From positions 71,664,395 to 71,728,394 of the forward strand of contig CM055092.1 of assembly GCA_029204225.1 (NCBI GenBank): a DNA stretch of 64,000 bases. Direction: 5' to 3'. The position numbers and the translations under genes are program-made. Positions 23,598 through 34,181 of this stretch are shown here, piece by piece; the first letter of the stretch is position 1, and every line of letters starts with the position of its first letter. The notes under the pieces were generated by a model that was not told the DNA's origin, did not search any database, and was given only the letters and a program-made list of their open reading frames with translations. This stretch comes from Diphasiastrum complanatum. Its lineage: Eukaryota > Streptophyta > Lycopodiopsida > Lycopodiales > Lycopodiaceae.

Positions 23598-23996
23598 TGT
23601 CATGTGTTGCATGTAATTAGCCCATGAGCTTACTAATTAATTGCCAAATATGGCCATGGAGCTAAAGTAGACTAGAATTAGTGACTAGGACAGTTAATAA
23701 GGTGGCTCGAACAACCTCGCTATATTTGTGAATAGCGAACTTGTAATGATGGTTATAAGGCCCAAATTAGCCAAATAAGGCCCCAAACTTATAGTAGAGG
23801 CACAAACGACCACTATAAATAGCTGAGGTCATGCTAAATTTGAGGCTATTGTTCATTTTGTAATTTTGAGTTTTAAGAGATCTTGGAGCTCCTCTTTGAG
23901 AGCTTTCTTGATGAAGAAAGTGGTTCATGTGCCTAAAATCACATGAGAGCTATGATCATGCTCTAGAATCAGGCCCCTATCTTGTGAATGATCAAT
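23598..23996 (+). mobile_element. Family X 3' LTR, 5' part, interrupted by family A
   Basis: Starts TGTCATGTGTTGC after a polypurine tract and runs to the target duplication TCAAT (23992-23996), where the family A LTR begins. The remaining part appears to lie inverted at 20085-20267. No terminal CA is present here, as expected for an LTR cut by an insertion. Confidence 0.65.
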
Positions 23997-24800
23997 TGTT
24001 GGGGGTATTCCCAACAAAGTGTAAATATATAAAATCATCCAATAAAATGTGTTGCGAGGGCATGACATCCTGTGTGTATAAGCCCATGGCCCAATGAGCA
24101 CACAAGTGAAGCTGTAAATAAAATAATAGACTTGGGCCCTTTGTAATTAAAATAAAACTTGAGGCCCAACGTCAATTCTAAACTTAGAGTTTACTTTTTA
24201 AAGTTGGGTCCAATTCTGGACTCACATGAATCTTGTGATATCCAATGTACTTTTTGTGGACCCTTGGATCAAGTTGGGTCCAAGATGAATGGATAGGATC
24301 AATGTGAATATTAGCCAATAGGATTGAGGGGCAAGGGCCTTCCCCATTTTATAAAAAGGCACCATTTGTACACTATTTTCATACTTAATAGAGAGGAGGA
24401 GACTCTACCATTTTGAGAGCTCAAGCATCCTCATTTGCTAATCAATCTTGCTTATGCTATTGTTGTGATTGCTTGTTATTTTCATTTCCCATGCTTTTTG
24501 GTTATGCTTGTTAAGGTTTTTCCATAAGCAATGACATTGAGCATTTGAGCTAACTTCCATCTCATCTCTCTTCTCTTCTCTCTTCCTCTCCTTTTCTATC
24601 CCTCTCCTTCACCCAAATAATGATGAATGTTAGAGTAGAGGAGTAGAGTCAAGGGAGAGTAGTGTTAGTGGTGAATAGAGTTAGGGAGGAAGTAGGAAAC
24701 TAACTAAAATTAGCATCTATGCATAGTTAGGTACCTATCCAGTGATCTAACCCTTGTTGACAGGCGGGAGGGCTATACTACGCAGATCTATGACCCTACA
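23997..24800 (+). mobile_element. LTR of family A, plus orientation (5' LTR)
   Basis: 804 bp, from TGTTGGGGGTATTCCC to GACCCTACA. A TATAAAAAGG motif sits at about 24350 and a CT-rich tract (TCTCTTCTC) at 24560-24610. It is followed by a gypsy-type primer-binding site. Its partner is the inverted copy at 20268-21081. Confidence 0.93.
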
Positions 24801-24801
24801 G

Positions 24802-24819
24802 TGGCGTCGTTGTCGGAGA
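24802..24819 (+). promoter_or_regulatory. Gypsy-type primer-binding site, family A
   Basis: TGGCGTCGTTGTCGGAGA lies one base after the LTR end. It closely resembles the TGGCGCCGTTGCCGGGGA site of plant Athila/Tat-type Ty3/gypsy elements. It shows element A reads rightward from here. Confidence 0.8.
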
Positions 24820-26130
24820 TAGGTTTCCACTAACTAGTTTAGCTGCATTTTAGCTATTTTCTTGCTTTTTAGAGTAGGTTTAGGTAGATTTTTTTGGTGT
24901 TTAGAGTTAGTTTTCTGTATTTTTTTGTGTTTGGACTGTTCGCAGCTAACGAAGGAGGTGTGAGAGGGTAGCGGAGGCCCTGAACAGCCTCTAAGGGCTT
25001 GAAACCCAAACCAACCAGCCAAGAACCCAAAAAACACACCAATCTGCAATTTTCGAGGGAAAAAGAGCCTAAAATCTCATTAGATTTTTATATCTCTAGA
25101 ATCAGTGTGAATTAATTCTTGCATGACTGGCAGCAACTCCATGGTATTGTCCTAGACCTGCATAGAAGCCTGCAAGAGTTAGTTCCAAGCATATTGTAAA
25201 AATCAAAGAAAAATCATAAAAATTTCAAAAAAAGCCCCTTGAAAAAATCCAAAAAAATTCAAATCTTCATAAGAACTCTTGCAGAGCCCTCTGAAGTTCC
25301 ATCTCAGTGAGACCAGGACACAGAGAAGCTTGTGAGAGCTAGTTTGATGTCTAAGTGCCTGTGCGAGAGTTCCCAGTGAAAAAAAGACGGGAAAGTACCA
25401 ATAAACCCTCCCAGACAGCAAAATTTTCAGTTCCAGTGGTCAAGAACTCTCGCAGAGGATCCTGAAGTTCCATCTCAGTGAGACCATGACACAGAAGAGC
25501 TTGTGAGAGTTAGTTTGATTCCAGTGAGCAGAAAATTGGGTTTAAGTGCTAAAAAATCACTAAAAAATGAAGATCCAGCAAATCCTTCCAGTAAGAACTC
25601 TTGCAGACCCTCTCAATCGATTCAGAATGTCAATTTACATCAATGATGAAGCCTGCAAGAGTTAGTTTTGAGATTTGGTGAAGATGAAACCAAAAAAGTG
25701 GTTTTGAACCCTTGTAGACAGTAAAATTTTCACTTCTTGCAAGAGTAACTCTTGCAAAGAATTCTATAGTGAGATCTGACCCAGATCCAGCTACTGTGAG
25801 CCTTGGGAGAGCTACTTCCCAGAGACCAGAGAGATATCAGGTTTCTTATCTACAAAAACAGCTAAAGAACACTCGCACAGCCAACCATCGCACAAGAAAA
25901 CCCTCGCAGACCAGATCAATGGAAAGATCTGCATCAGATCCAGCTACTGTCAAAATCTCAAGTCAATCAATGCAAGAAGTAAAAAGTTATCAAAGGAAAA
26001 CCATTGTAAAAGGCCTAAAATTCACTTCCGGTCGATCAGATCGATCAGATCCTTGAGATCTAGACAACATCCTACTGTATAAGCTAGATCCAATCACTTT
26101 GGAACCCACCATCGGATGAATCTAAGATCG
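24820..26130 (+). repeat. Family A leader with imperfect ~150-170 bp tandem repeats
   Basis: No open frame. A recurring block contains AACTCTTGCAGA, then TTCCATCTCAGTGAGACC, then TTGTGAGAGNTAGTTTGA. The two clearest units start near 25270 and 25441 (171 bp apart). More diverged copies start near 25100 and 25590, with further AACTCTTGCA motifs around 25745. Long repetitive leaders are common in plant gypsy elements. A role in packaging or translation cannot be inferred from this alone. Confidence 0.7.
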
Positions 26131-27633
26131 GGATGATCAATAGCACGAAGGCTAGCAAATCAAACACCACACCTTCCCAGATTAGCAGCCGTGCAACAAG
26201 AGGCAGAACCAAAACCAGCACCAATGGATCCCATGGGCCAACCCGTACCTGTCGCTCTCTTGCAAGCAGTCCAGAAAGCACCATGGATGGAAATACCAAA
26301 ATACGACGGATGATCAGATCCCATCCGATTCCTCCAGATCTACGAGCAAGCCTGTGAATCTACGGTGAACGGACACCTACAGAGAAGCTGATGATGTTTA
26401 CCATGTCCTTATTGGTAGTGGCTCATGATTGGTTTTTCAACCTGTCAGAGGAAGAAAAATCTACCTGGGAAGCGGTTAAAGCGGCTCTCATTACGCGCTT
26501 TAAACCAAGAAAATTCCTGGAAGACCCATTCCTCCTGCTTAGTCAAAATGGGAAAACGATAAAGGGTCAGGGACTATATTAAGCGGGTTTGCAGTGCAGT
26601 CCTAACTCCAGATCATGCGATGATCATGTGGTTCCTAGCCGAACTACCACGAAGCATCAGAAGAGAACTGAAATGACGGGACCAGTACGCTACTCTGCAA
26701 GAAGCTATGGAAGATGCCATCAGGGAAGAGGATGAGAGATTTGACGACGAATATCCATCCACCCACACCCCTACTCCCTCGTTAGCATCATCATCATCAA
26801 CCGCATCTGCTCTATTTACAGAACTGCTATTGGAACAAATGACGAAATTACACAAACAACAGATGGAGCAACTTACGGCACAGTTTGACCAGAAACTGAA
26901 GGCCTTACAGGGAGCTGTAGCAGTAATGCCACATCAACGAGAACCAAACCAGCTGCAGGATCCAAGACGGGAAAATGTATGGTGTTCAGTGTGCACGCAA
27001 AACCATACAACGAAGGAGTGTCCAGTCCTAAAGCAAAATCTGAGATTGACACATAGATTCTGCCATCTGTGCAATGCAACATCGCACGATACGACATTTT
27101 GCCCGTTCAACCCCCAGATTGTTCAACAGAAGAGAAGTCCTTATCAGACTTCTTATCCTTACCATCAAGGGGCACCCAACGCGGCACCAAGGTACGGCGC
27201 ACCAAATCAACGACAATGTATGGCCTTACATGCTCCACCTGGGCCAACCAATCAACAAGTGGCCCATGTAAACCTGACAGCAGCAGACCCAAAGATGCAA
27301 ATCAACCTGAGCAGCAGCAATGGTACAGACCGGATGAACCATTTATGGATCCTGCCATAAATGAATATGTTGTGGCCTATGCAGCTCAAACTCACTGTCA
27401 AGGCAAAAGAAATTACGGCTGCTACGGATGCGACGAAGGACACAGAATTGCGGAATGTCCCTGCAAGGGACAATATACATCCTTCTGTCGAGAATGCGAT
27501 TATGGGCACTGTTACAAGAATTGTCCATTTAAACGTGGAAGCAGTACACCTCTTAACTTCATTGCAATACAGCAACCAACAGTTCCAGCAGGGATGCCAT
27601 CGGAAGGATGACAATTCCACGCTCCTATGTTAG
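26131..27633 (+). pseudogene. gag: Family A gag, with four CCHC-like knuckles, frameshifted
   Basis: Gag pieces in successive frames: PWMEIPKYDG and SDPIRFLQIYEQ (about 26270-26360), WFFNLSEEEKSTWEAVKAAL with RFKPRKF (26391-26582), FLAELPRSIRREL (about 26630), then a long open part from 26707. This carries a coiled-coil-like glutamine-rich helix and two knuckles, WCSVCTQNHTTKEC and FCHLCNATSHDTTFC. The third frame (27069-27611) adds CYGCDEGHRIAEC and FCRECDYGHCYKNC. Gag coats the element RNA. At least three frame breaks (near 26590, 26675 and 27310) make this copy non-functional. Protease and RT of element A do not follow; the sequence breaks off near 27.8 kb. Confidence 0.75.
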
Positions 27634-28000
27634 CTGTTACGTGAGCGTAGAAGAGAAAGGAAGTGGCTCCCTCACCACAACCATCGGTCACTGACGACCA
27701 ACCCTCAACTTTCGCGCCATATCCGAATGTGAGGGAAGAAAGAAGTCAGTACCAGAAAATAAGACACTGGGTACAGAAGGCACAAGTGGAGAATGATTGA
27801 CGAATCATAGTTCAAATTCTAGTTATACTTGATCGGTTAAAAGAAGGATTACCTACAAGATCAGAAGATCAGTTAAGATATCTATTCATATTCTCATAGC
27901 ATTCTCCTCGGAGAGGTAATCACCTTGATGGAGATTGGGTTACAATAAGCATTTGGCTACCGGGTATAGCCCGTGCATGCTTACGTGTAGTTTTAAACCT
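27634..28000. other. Junction between family A and family G debris
   Basis: Reading frames after the family A knuckles become interrupted, and no domain is visible. Family A similarity cannot be followed past about 27.8 kb. Confidence 0.35.
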
Positions 28001-28009
28001 ATATCACCC

Positions 28010-28190
28010 ATTGCGGTAGAGTCTCGAACGTTCAAGTTTCAAAAGGTAGCGGATTTCCTACATGATATGCAGGAAATGCTACGGATTGCACGGGAGAATG
28101 TCTAGTGTACCCAGGATGGGGATCGACATTATGCAAGTCTGAAAAGGTCACCGAGAGACTTCCAAGTGGGGGATTGGGTACCAGCAAGCA
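28010..28190 (+). pseudogene. Gypsy integrase C-terminal fragment, family G
   Basis: Reads VADFLHDMQEMLRIARENV, then after a stop HYASLKRSPRDFQVGDWV. This is the region just after the integrase core and matches the copy at 48739-48870. It is only ~60 residues long, has an in-frame stop and sits upstream of gag, so it belongs to a different insertion or a rearranged copy. Confidence 0.75.
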
Positions 28191-28199
28191 TTATTAATC

Positions 28200-28688
28200 G
28201 TGAGTTTAGACTCTTATATCCAGGAATTCATGGACCTATGGAATAGGGTTCCATCATTCGATGCCAAGTTGGCATTATGGCAGTTTGTCTTAGATTTGCC
28301 AGTCGACTATCAGAACGAATGCAAGTGAAATGTGCTTCAAAGCCTCAAGGATGCGTTTCGGATTGCAAAAGCATATGATTCCATAGTGGCATCCAGGAAG
28401 CAATTTGCGCAAATTCCAACCACTTTGAAAACCAAGAAGGGTAAGAAGCGCGGTCCAGACCAAGCAAAATACTTTGACGAACTAGATCAAGCAGCATCGG
28501 AACCCAAGAAGCCAAAGAGAAAGAGATTCAAAAAATCTATGTCCCGAGAAAAGGCTAAAAGAGAGAACTTATGTTTTGTCTGTAAAAAGTCTGGACATAT
28601 AATGAAATTTTGTCCAGACAGGAAGAAAGGGTCTGCTCACATGATTGAAATCCTAGGAGCAATGATAAGACTTTGGAAATTAACCTGA
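28200..28688 (+). pseudogene. gag: Gypsy gag, C-terminal half with CCHC knuckle, family G
   Basis: Begins with YIQEFMDLWNRVPSFDAK, a typical gypsy Gag segment. One stop follows at 28328, then an open frame 28332-28688 with a basic linker (KKPKRKRFKK) and a single knuckle CFVCKKSGHIMKFC. The N-terminal half of Gag is missing. It is followed in order by protease and RT sequence. The same Gag is recognisable on the minus strand at 45285-47400. Confidence 0.8.
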
Positions 28689-28739
28689 TTGATTGTGAGT
28701 GTGAATGTTCTTTAATTACTACTTCTTTCTTGCCTAATG

Positions 28740-29160
28740 AACTTTTGTCACAATTAAAGATCAAGAGACAGTGGTTCAACTCATAATTTTATTAATTCAT
28801 GTCTTGTGCAAAAACTCAGCTTGGAAACTGAAGTCAACAATCATAGATATAAAGTTTATCTAGTTTCAGGAGCAGAGTTGGAGACTTGGAACGTAAAAGT
28901 CCCGAAGCTCCCAGTTTTGGTGCAAGGACACACTGAATTAGTTAATTTTCATGTTTTAGACCTAGCTCGTACTGATTTAATTGTAGGTTACGAATGGTTA
29001 TTCAGTAAATCGCCTTCTCTTTTAATTGATTTTGAGAAGCATGTTCTCACTTTCAAGGAGGGTGATAAGGTAGTTACATTATTTGGCAGTAATTTTGTAC
29101 GTCTGTTGGATCAGATTTCTACAGTTAATAAAATGGAAGCATTGGATTATTCTGAGTATG
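28740..29160 (+). pseudogene. Gypsy protease region, family G
   Basis: Contains SGAELETWNVKVPKLPVLV, FHVLDLARTDLIVGYEWL and LIDFEKHVLTF, matching the C-terminal part of the aspartic protease at 46056-46385. The N-terminal part, which should hold the catalytic D-S-G, is damaged; near 28770-28800 only a shifted SGSTHNFINS-like remnant can be read. It is continuous in frame with the RT N-terminus. Confidence 0.75.
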
Positions 29161-30110
29161 AAGTTTTTTTAATTTATGCTATTCCCATTGTGGATGTTCC
29201 TGAAATGGATCTTAATGGTTTCTCAACAATTCTTAACTTAGTAAATTTAGATCATGAACAAGCAGTGAAAGAACAGATCATAAATAAATTTAGGGATGTT
29301 TTTTCATCTGAATTACCTCATGGTTTACCACCATCTTGTTCAATAGACCACAAGATTGAGTTAAGTCTAGGAAGTCAACCTGTCTCTAGACAACCTTATG
29401 GGTTCTCTCAGAAAGAGGAGAGAGAGATTTCAAACCAAATAGAAAACTATCTGAGGATGGGACATATACAACCTAGTAAATGACCATGGGACGCTCCTAT
29501 TTTTCTTAAAGCAAAGAAAGATGGAGGTTTCCGGATGTGTGTGGATTAAAAGGGCCTTAATAAAGTGACTATAAAGAATAAATATCTGTTACCCAGGATG
29601 GATGACCTTGTAGATCGCTTGGGTGGAGCACGGTATTTCACCAAGATAGATCTCAGGATAGGGTACCATCAAATAAGAATTAAGTCAGAAGATGTCCAAA
29701 AGATAGGATTTTGTTCTAGGTTTGTTCATTATGAATTTTTAGTGTTGCCATTTGGATTAACGAATGCTCCAGCTACGTTCCAACAAACGATGAACGATTT
29801 ATTTCGTCCATATTTGGGGAAGTTTGTGGTAGTATTCTTAGACGACATTCTCGTTAACAGTAAATCCTTGGTGGAACACGTAGAACACTTAAAAATCGTC
29901 TTGATGAAGCTCCGTCAGGAGTTACTCTACGCTAAAGAGTCCAAGTGTGAATTCTTTAAGCTAGAGTTGCTTTATCTTAGTCATAAGGTCACAGTAAATG
30001 GGATCAAGATTGACGAGGATAGAATCAAGATTGTGATTGAGTGGCCAATTTCGAAAACTGTGAGGTAGGTAAAGTCTTTTTTAGGTTTTACACTTAAGCT
30101 TGAGAATCAA
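29161..30110 (+). pseudogene. Gypsy reverse transcriptase, family G
   Basis: FRDVFSSELPHGLPP and RMGHIQPSK lead into the RT core. After a TGA at 29481 and a TAA at 29547 the frame resumes: [54 protein letters not shown], then the catalytic VVVFLDDILV. The core ends with KTVR, a stop, and VKSFLGFT. The DD pair is intact but two stops interrupt the polyprotein. RNase H and integrase are lost: 40 bp later the family D element begins. Confidence 0.85.
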
Positions 30111-30150
30111 CCCGTAAATCAGAAAAGGGTTTTTTGAAGATTCAAGTAGA

Positions 30151-30766
30151 GACGCAAAAAGGTTGTAGTAAGGGTCCTTCCACTTGGACCAGTCCCGGAG
30201 GCGAAACCGAAATGGTAATCATCCCCAAGGATCAACTTTATTAGATTTGGAAGAGGTTACATTCATACATAGACTGACCGGTCTCGGGGCCACCAACACG
30301 TGCTGGGCATTGTGCCTGGCTCGTGCTGGTAGAGGGAGCTGAGACCTGGCGACTGGATTCCTGGCGCTGGTTGAGCTGCCCAAGTTTCTGTCTGCCGGAC
30401 TCCCCCTATAGTTCTGCTGTGATTCGGCGCACCCCCTCTGGTTTGAAACATAGTGCTTTCTGGTAAAGCACGCTTTTTAGGACTTAGTTTTTATTTTGCT
30501 GATTAAGCCTGGCAAGCCTGGCAGAATCAGTCTGGCTCCCGGACATGGGTCCCGGGAGCCGTCCCGACGGCCGAATCAACCTGCTTTCCTGACTAGGCCA
30601 TGACTCGAGCTCCAGAGCTAGCTCATGACTTTGTGACTACTTGACTGGCTCACCACAGGTCGGAGGCTCAGTCCTTGACATTCTAACTTGCTCTGGGACC
30701 TTAGGGAGTGTCACCCCTTTGAGTCTTACAGGGCACGCTGGGTGCACCCAAGTCAGCTTTACAACA
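30151..30766 (-). mobile_element. 3' LTR of family D element, truncated
   Basis: Only one difference was noticed by eye from 34486-35101, over an equal length of 616 bp. On the minus strand it starts TGTTGTAAAGC at 30766, just after a polypurine tract. The complete LTR of this family (34182-35101) is ~920 bp, so the last ~300 bp are missing here: the sequence jumps at 30150/30151 straight into family G RT debris. Confidence 0.92.
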
Positions 30767-30778
30767 TCCTCCCCTCGT
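30767..30778 (-). promoter_or_regulatory. Polypurine tract, family D
   Basis: The minus strand reads CGAGGGGAGGA immediately before the LTR start TGTTGTAAAGC. This fixes orientation and the LTR edge. Confidence 0.8.
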
Positions 30779-31029
30779 TTGAGAAAGCTGATGTCCTCAT
30801 CAGGGCCAAACTAGAACCTAAGACTCATGGCACGGGCTTAATTCACCGGCCAGACTTTAGTTACATATACAAGGGCACGGGCTTGATTCACCGGCCAAAG
30901 AAAACCAACTGTACAGCAGAGTAATGATATTGTGTTTTACACCCAGCACAGGAAAAGTGTGGATCTAGTTCACTTACGTAAAACCTGTGTGAAGCTGCTG
31001 CACTTAGACATCAAACTGAAGCTCACTCC
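30779..31029 (-). mobile_element. Family D 3' untranslated segment
   Basis: Non-coding DNA between the truncated polyprotein and the polypurine tract. It contains a short direct repeat (GGCACGGGCTTNATTCACCG, at about 30827 and 30872). No RT, RNase H or integrase remains: pol appears to have been deleted between about 31030 and 31250. Confidence 0.55.
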
Positions 31030-32237
31030 TCAATGAGAAATGCGGCTTACTTTATTAGCATGAAAGAAAAAGGTACTCACGGCTCTCTTAAGCCTCAGAT
31101 ATGTCGTTGTCGTCGCACATCTGGATGAGTCCCCTAGGACTCTAGATATTTCGTTTGGTCGTCCAGGTTGAGCTCCTTGAGCTCTGCATCGGCACTTAGA
31201 TTCACCTTTGACGTAGAAACTGCAGGCAATGTTGGCTCCATTTGACCTCACGTCAGCTGGTTTGTCACTGTTGGATGTCTTTCATTAAAAAGGTGAGTTT
31301 TCGCTTGGTCACACAAGGTGAGCTCTTTGAGCTCTGCATCGGCACTTGAATTCACCTTTGATGTAGAGACTATAGGCAATTTTGGCTCCATTTGTTCCCG
31401 TGTCAGCTGGTCTGTCACTGTTGGTTGTCCTTCGTTAAATAGGTGAATGAGATTGGGTGGAATGGTTGGCTCAGGTTCATTTGTGTCGTTCTTTTCAGTT
31501 TGGTCCCCTGGCACAGCTCTGACAACACAAGGTCTCCTGCCATTATATAATAACACAAGGTTAACCCCTTTTGCCAAGAAGGCCACCACATGTTCGTTAA
31601 ACCAACTTAATCCCAAAATAGCGTCGAAGGCATCCATCTTCAAGATTGTGAACGTTAGTCGATTCTTCCAGGCTCCCAGAGAGATTGGTAAGTTGGTTGC
31701 CAATCTACAAGTGGTTATTGTACCTTTCGCGGTCTCCACACAAATAGGAGTCACATTTTTTTCACATTGGATGTCCAATTCTCCTGTCAGTTTTTCTGAC
31801 AAGTAGTTATGTGACGCCCCCAGGTCTACCATGAAGTAAATGATCCTGCCTTGAATACAGTCTTTCAGGTACAATAACTTGGATCCCCTCGCAAGAGTCG
31901 CCATAAGATGTTCACGATAAGCCGCAAGTGCCCCTATCTGTTGCAAGGCATTCAGGTCAGACTCCGTCAAATCCGTTTCTGGGTCCTCTTCATCATCTTG
32001 TTCACCATCTTCTTGATCAAATGCCTCTCTCTCCATCCTATCAAATCCTTCAATGGCAGCCATGATTTGCTTATTCAATGGTTTGGGGCATGATCTCCAA
32101 GAGTGACCTTGCTGATGACAGTTGAAGCAACGCATGGAACTGCCCACTGTTGGTGAGCTGTTGCTGTGACTAGTCGAAGGTCCAACATTGTTCCTTCTCT
32201 GGAACATGTTCCCTCCATTGTTGTTTTTGGTTGCCAA
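31030..32237 (-). pseudogene. Family D gag C-terminus and aspartic protease
   Basis: The open frame 32237-31248 (329 codons) holds the knuckle CFNCHQQGHSWRSC, an acidic linker (EDGEQDDEEDPETDL) and a retropepsin domain FMVDLGASHNYLS, where D is the expected catalytic residue and S of D-S-G is Leu. Then come FDAILGLSWFNEHV and the linker AELKELTL that normally precedes RT. A 152-bp tandem duplication repeats the segment SKVN-SADAELKEL (units at ~31384 and ~31232). After a stop at 31248 the second unit continues in another frame to 31030. RT never follows, so this is a gag-protease-only element. Confidence 0.85.
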
Positions 32238-33348
32238 ACCCTGTTTTTGTTGGGAATTTATTCACGCTACTCGAGGCTTGGTTGCCATTTGGAGCTGAGT
32301 CCCCCCTTGAAAAGAAGCTCGGACTCGGTTTGGATCCACTAAATACTCTTGTTGAGGTTGCGGGAGCAGCTGGTGCCAATGTGCTCTCATAATCACAAAC
32401 CATTTCAGCCGCTCGAATAGTTGAATTGAAATCATGGGGCATGTAGCTGTCTATCGCACGTCGGGTCCAGGATTGCATTCCAGACAATAGGTAATGAGTT
32501 TTGTCCGCCTCGGACATATCTTCAATAACCCATACACTCTGTCTGAATCTATTGAGGTACTCTCACAATGACCCTTTCTGTTTGAGCCCCGATAATTCTG
32601 TCCTCAATCTCATGTGTGAATCCTTCGGTATGAACTCCTCTCGTAACGCGGCTTTGAATGCGTCCCATGTTTGAAAATGCATTCCTGCCATCCGGTACCA
32701 ATTTGTAGTGTAGTCCTCAAAATATGCTAATGCCAAGTCAGTTCTTTCTTCCTCAGGAGTGTTCATAAGACGGAAGTAATGGTCCATGTGAAACAACCAA
32801 TCCTCCAGAACTTGAATGTCACGCTCTCCTTTGAAAGTAGGTGGTGCTTTCACTTTGGCAGTCTTTCTTGGGCCCTCCGTGGTTCGCGCTCGTGGTTCTC
32901 TTGGTATCTGTGGAGGAGGCGCCACTGCATTCTCCCTAGTTGCTTCCAACTCTTCAAACCTGGCTTCGAGCTGTGTTAGCCCATCTCTCATTTCTCTAGC
33001 AAGGTTAATTTGGGTAAGATTCATGGCTCGCAAGGATGTTTGCCATTCTTTCCTTTCGGTTTCTCTATCCTTCTTCACCTCGCTAAGCATAGCCGTCATT
33101 GCGCTTGATAAGTATTGCCGCATCTTCACTTCAAAGAGGTCCTGTTGTGCCTCTGGCAAGGGTTCATCTCTTGGTGTAGGTTCAGAAGGGCCACCCATCT
33201 CTTCATGGAGGGGCGCCACTGTGGAGTGCATACGCTCTTTCTTTCTCGACTTGGACCTGGTGCCATCTCGATGCATGCGAAAGCTGTATTCTCGAGTCAG
33301 CTCTTCTCCGTCCGTCAGTGCTCGTAACTCTTCAAGATGGTCCTCCAT
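32170..33348 (-). pseudogene. gag: Family D gag N-terminal and capsid regions
   Basis: An open frame 33348-32563 (261 codons) begins MEDHLEELRALTDG with a basic segment, a coiled-coil-like stretch and the gypsy capsid landmarks VKAPPTFKGERDIQVLEDWL, RTDLALAYFEDYTTNWY and FKAALREEFIP. A stop at 32563 and a frameshift follow; 32517-32170 continues with MSEADKTHYLLSGM and a Ser/Pro-rich linker. Another shift leads to the knuckle frame at 32237. These are the only breaks I see, so the copy decayed recently. Confidence 0.85.
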
Positions 33349-34166
33349 TATAGTCAGAGGTGTACTTCCAACAGATTATCGCCTCAATCCTTTTTATATT
33401 TGAAGCTCTCCCTTCTGTCAGCCGGGCCCCACAGCTCTCTTTTCTTCTTTATTAAATCAGCTTCAATGAAAATATCCCTTCCTCAAACTTAGCACGCCCA
33501 CATCACCTGAGAGCCAAGTAGGAACCAGGTCATTTGTGTCCAAGCAAGCACACGACAAACGGAACATACCAACCAAAGCAAACACAGAGGATCCTTCTCA
33601 AGCCACAAACCCCCCTTGAGACCGGACGTAGGACCTTTGCCTAGCCGCGCCCACACAAATCTATCACAGAATTAGCCCACGGGGAAACATCCATCCAACC
33701 ATCCGTGCTTTCACCATTAAGCAGCACATTGCCTCAGTCACGCCCCACCACTTTTTGGTCGATAGCCCTTATAGCTAAACGATCGGCAGCTATCCCGCAC
33801 CGGCAGCTAACCACCCGTGCTTTACACCCGAATTCGAGCAGCATCTCTGTATCAATGGTTAACCCGTACAGTTCGAATATGTCGCCCCGCACCCCACAAG
33901 GTACAGACCGTGCTTTCACCTACCTAGGCAGCACTTTGCCTCATCCGTCCTACGTGCAGACAGCGCCAGGCCCGAACCGCGAGAACTGACCGTGCTTACA
34001 CCTCGAGGGCAGCACTTTGACTCATCAAGTCCCCCGTTCTGCCGACCACCCCGACCGTGGACGCACCCGTGCTTACACTGTGGGCAGCACCTTGCGCAAC
34101 GGTTGTCCTAACAAATCCCAAAAACGTGGCCATCCCTGTGAGACTTGCGTAGCTGACCGGCTAGTC
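33349..34166 (-). mobile_element. Family D leader, non-coding
   Basis: About 0.8 kb between the primer-binding site and gag, relatively GC-rich. It has several similar phrases such as CCGTGCTTTCACC and GGCAGCA-TTTGCCTCA (near 33705, 33910 and 34000-34095). These look like an imperfect repeat series of CCGTGCTT-ACAC units. Confidence 0.55.
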
Positions 34167-34181
34167 GGCTCTGATACCACA
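34167..34181 (-). promoter_or_regulatory. tRNA-iMet-type primer-binding site, family D
   Basis: The minus strand reads TGTGGTATCAGAGCC directly after the LTR end CGCAACA, giving a canonical TGGTATCAGAGCC site. Confidence 0.88.

Noticed and set aside
23997-27633. Intact autonomous element A reading rightward from its 5' LTR
   Set aside because: Gag has several frame breaks, no protease/RT of the same family follows, and the 3' LTR lies inverted to the left.
30263-30451. Identical 62-codon frames at 30263-30451 and 34598-34786
   Set aside because: Both lie inside the family D LTR copies; duplication explains the identity and no domain is present.
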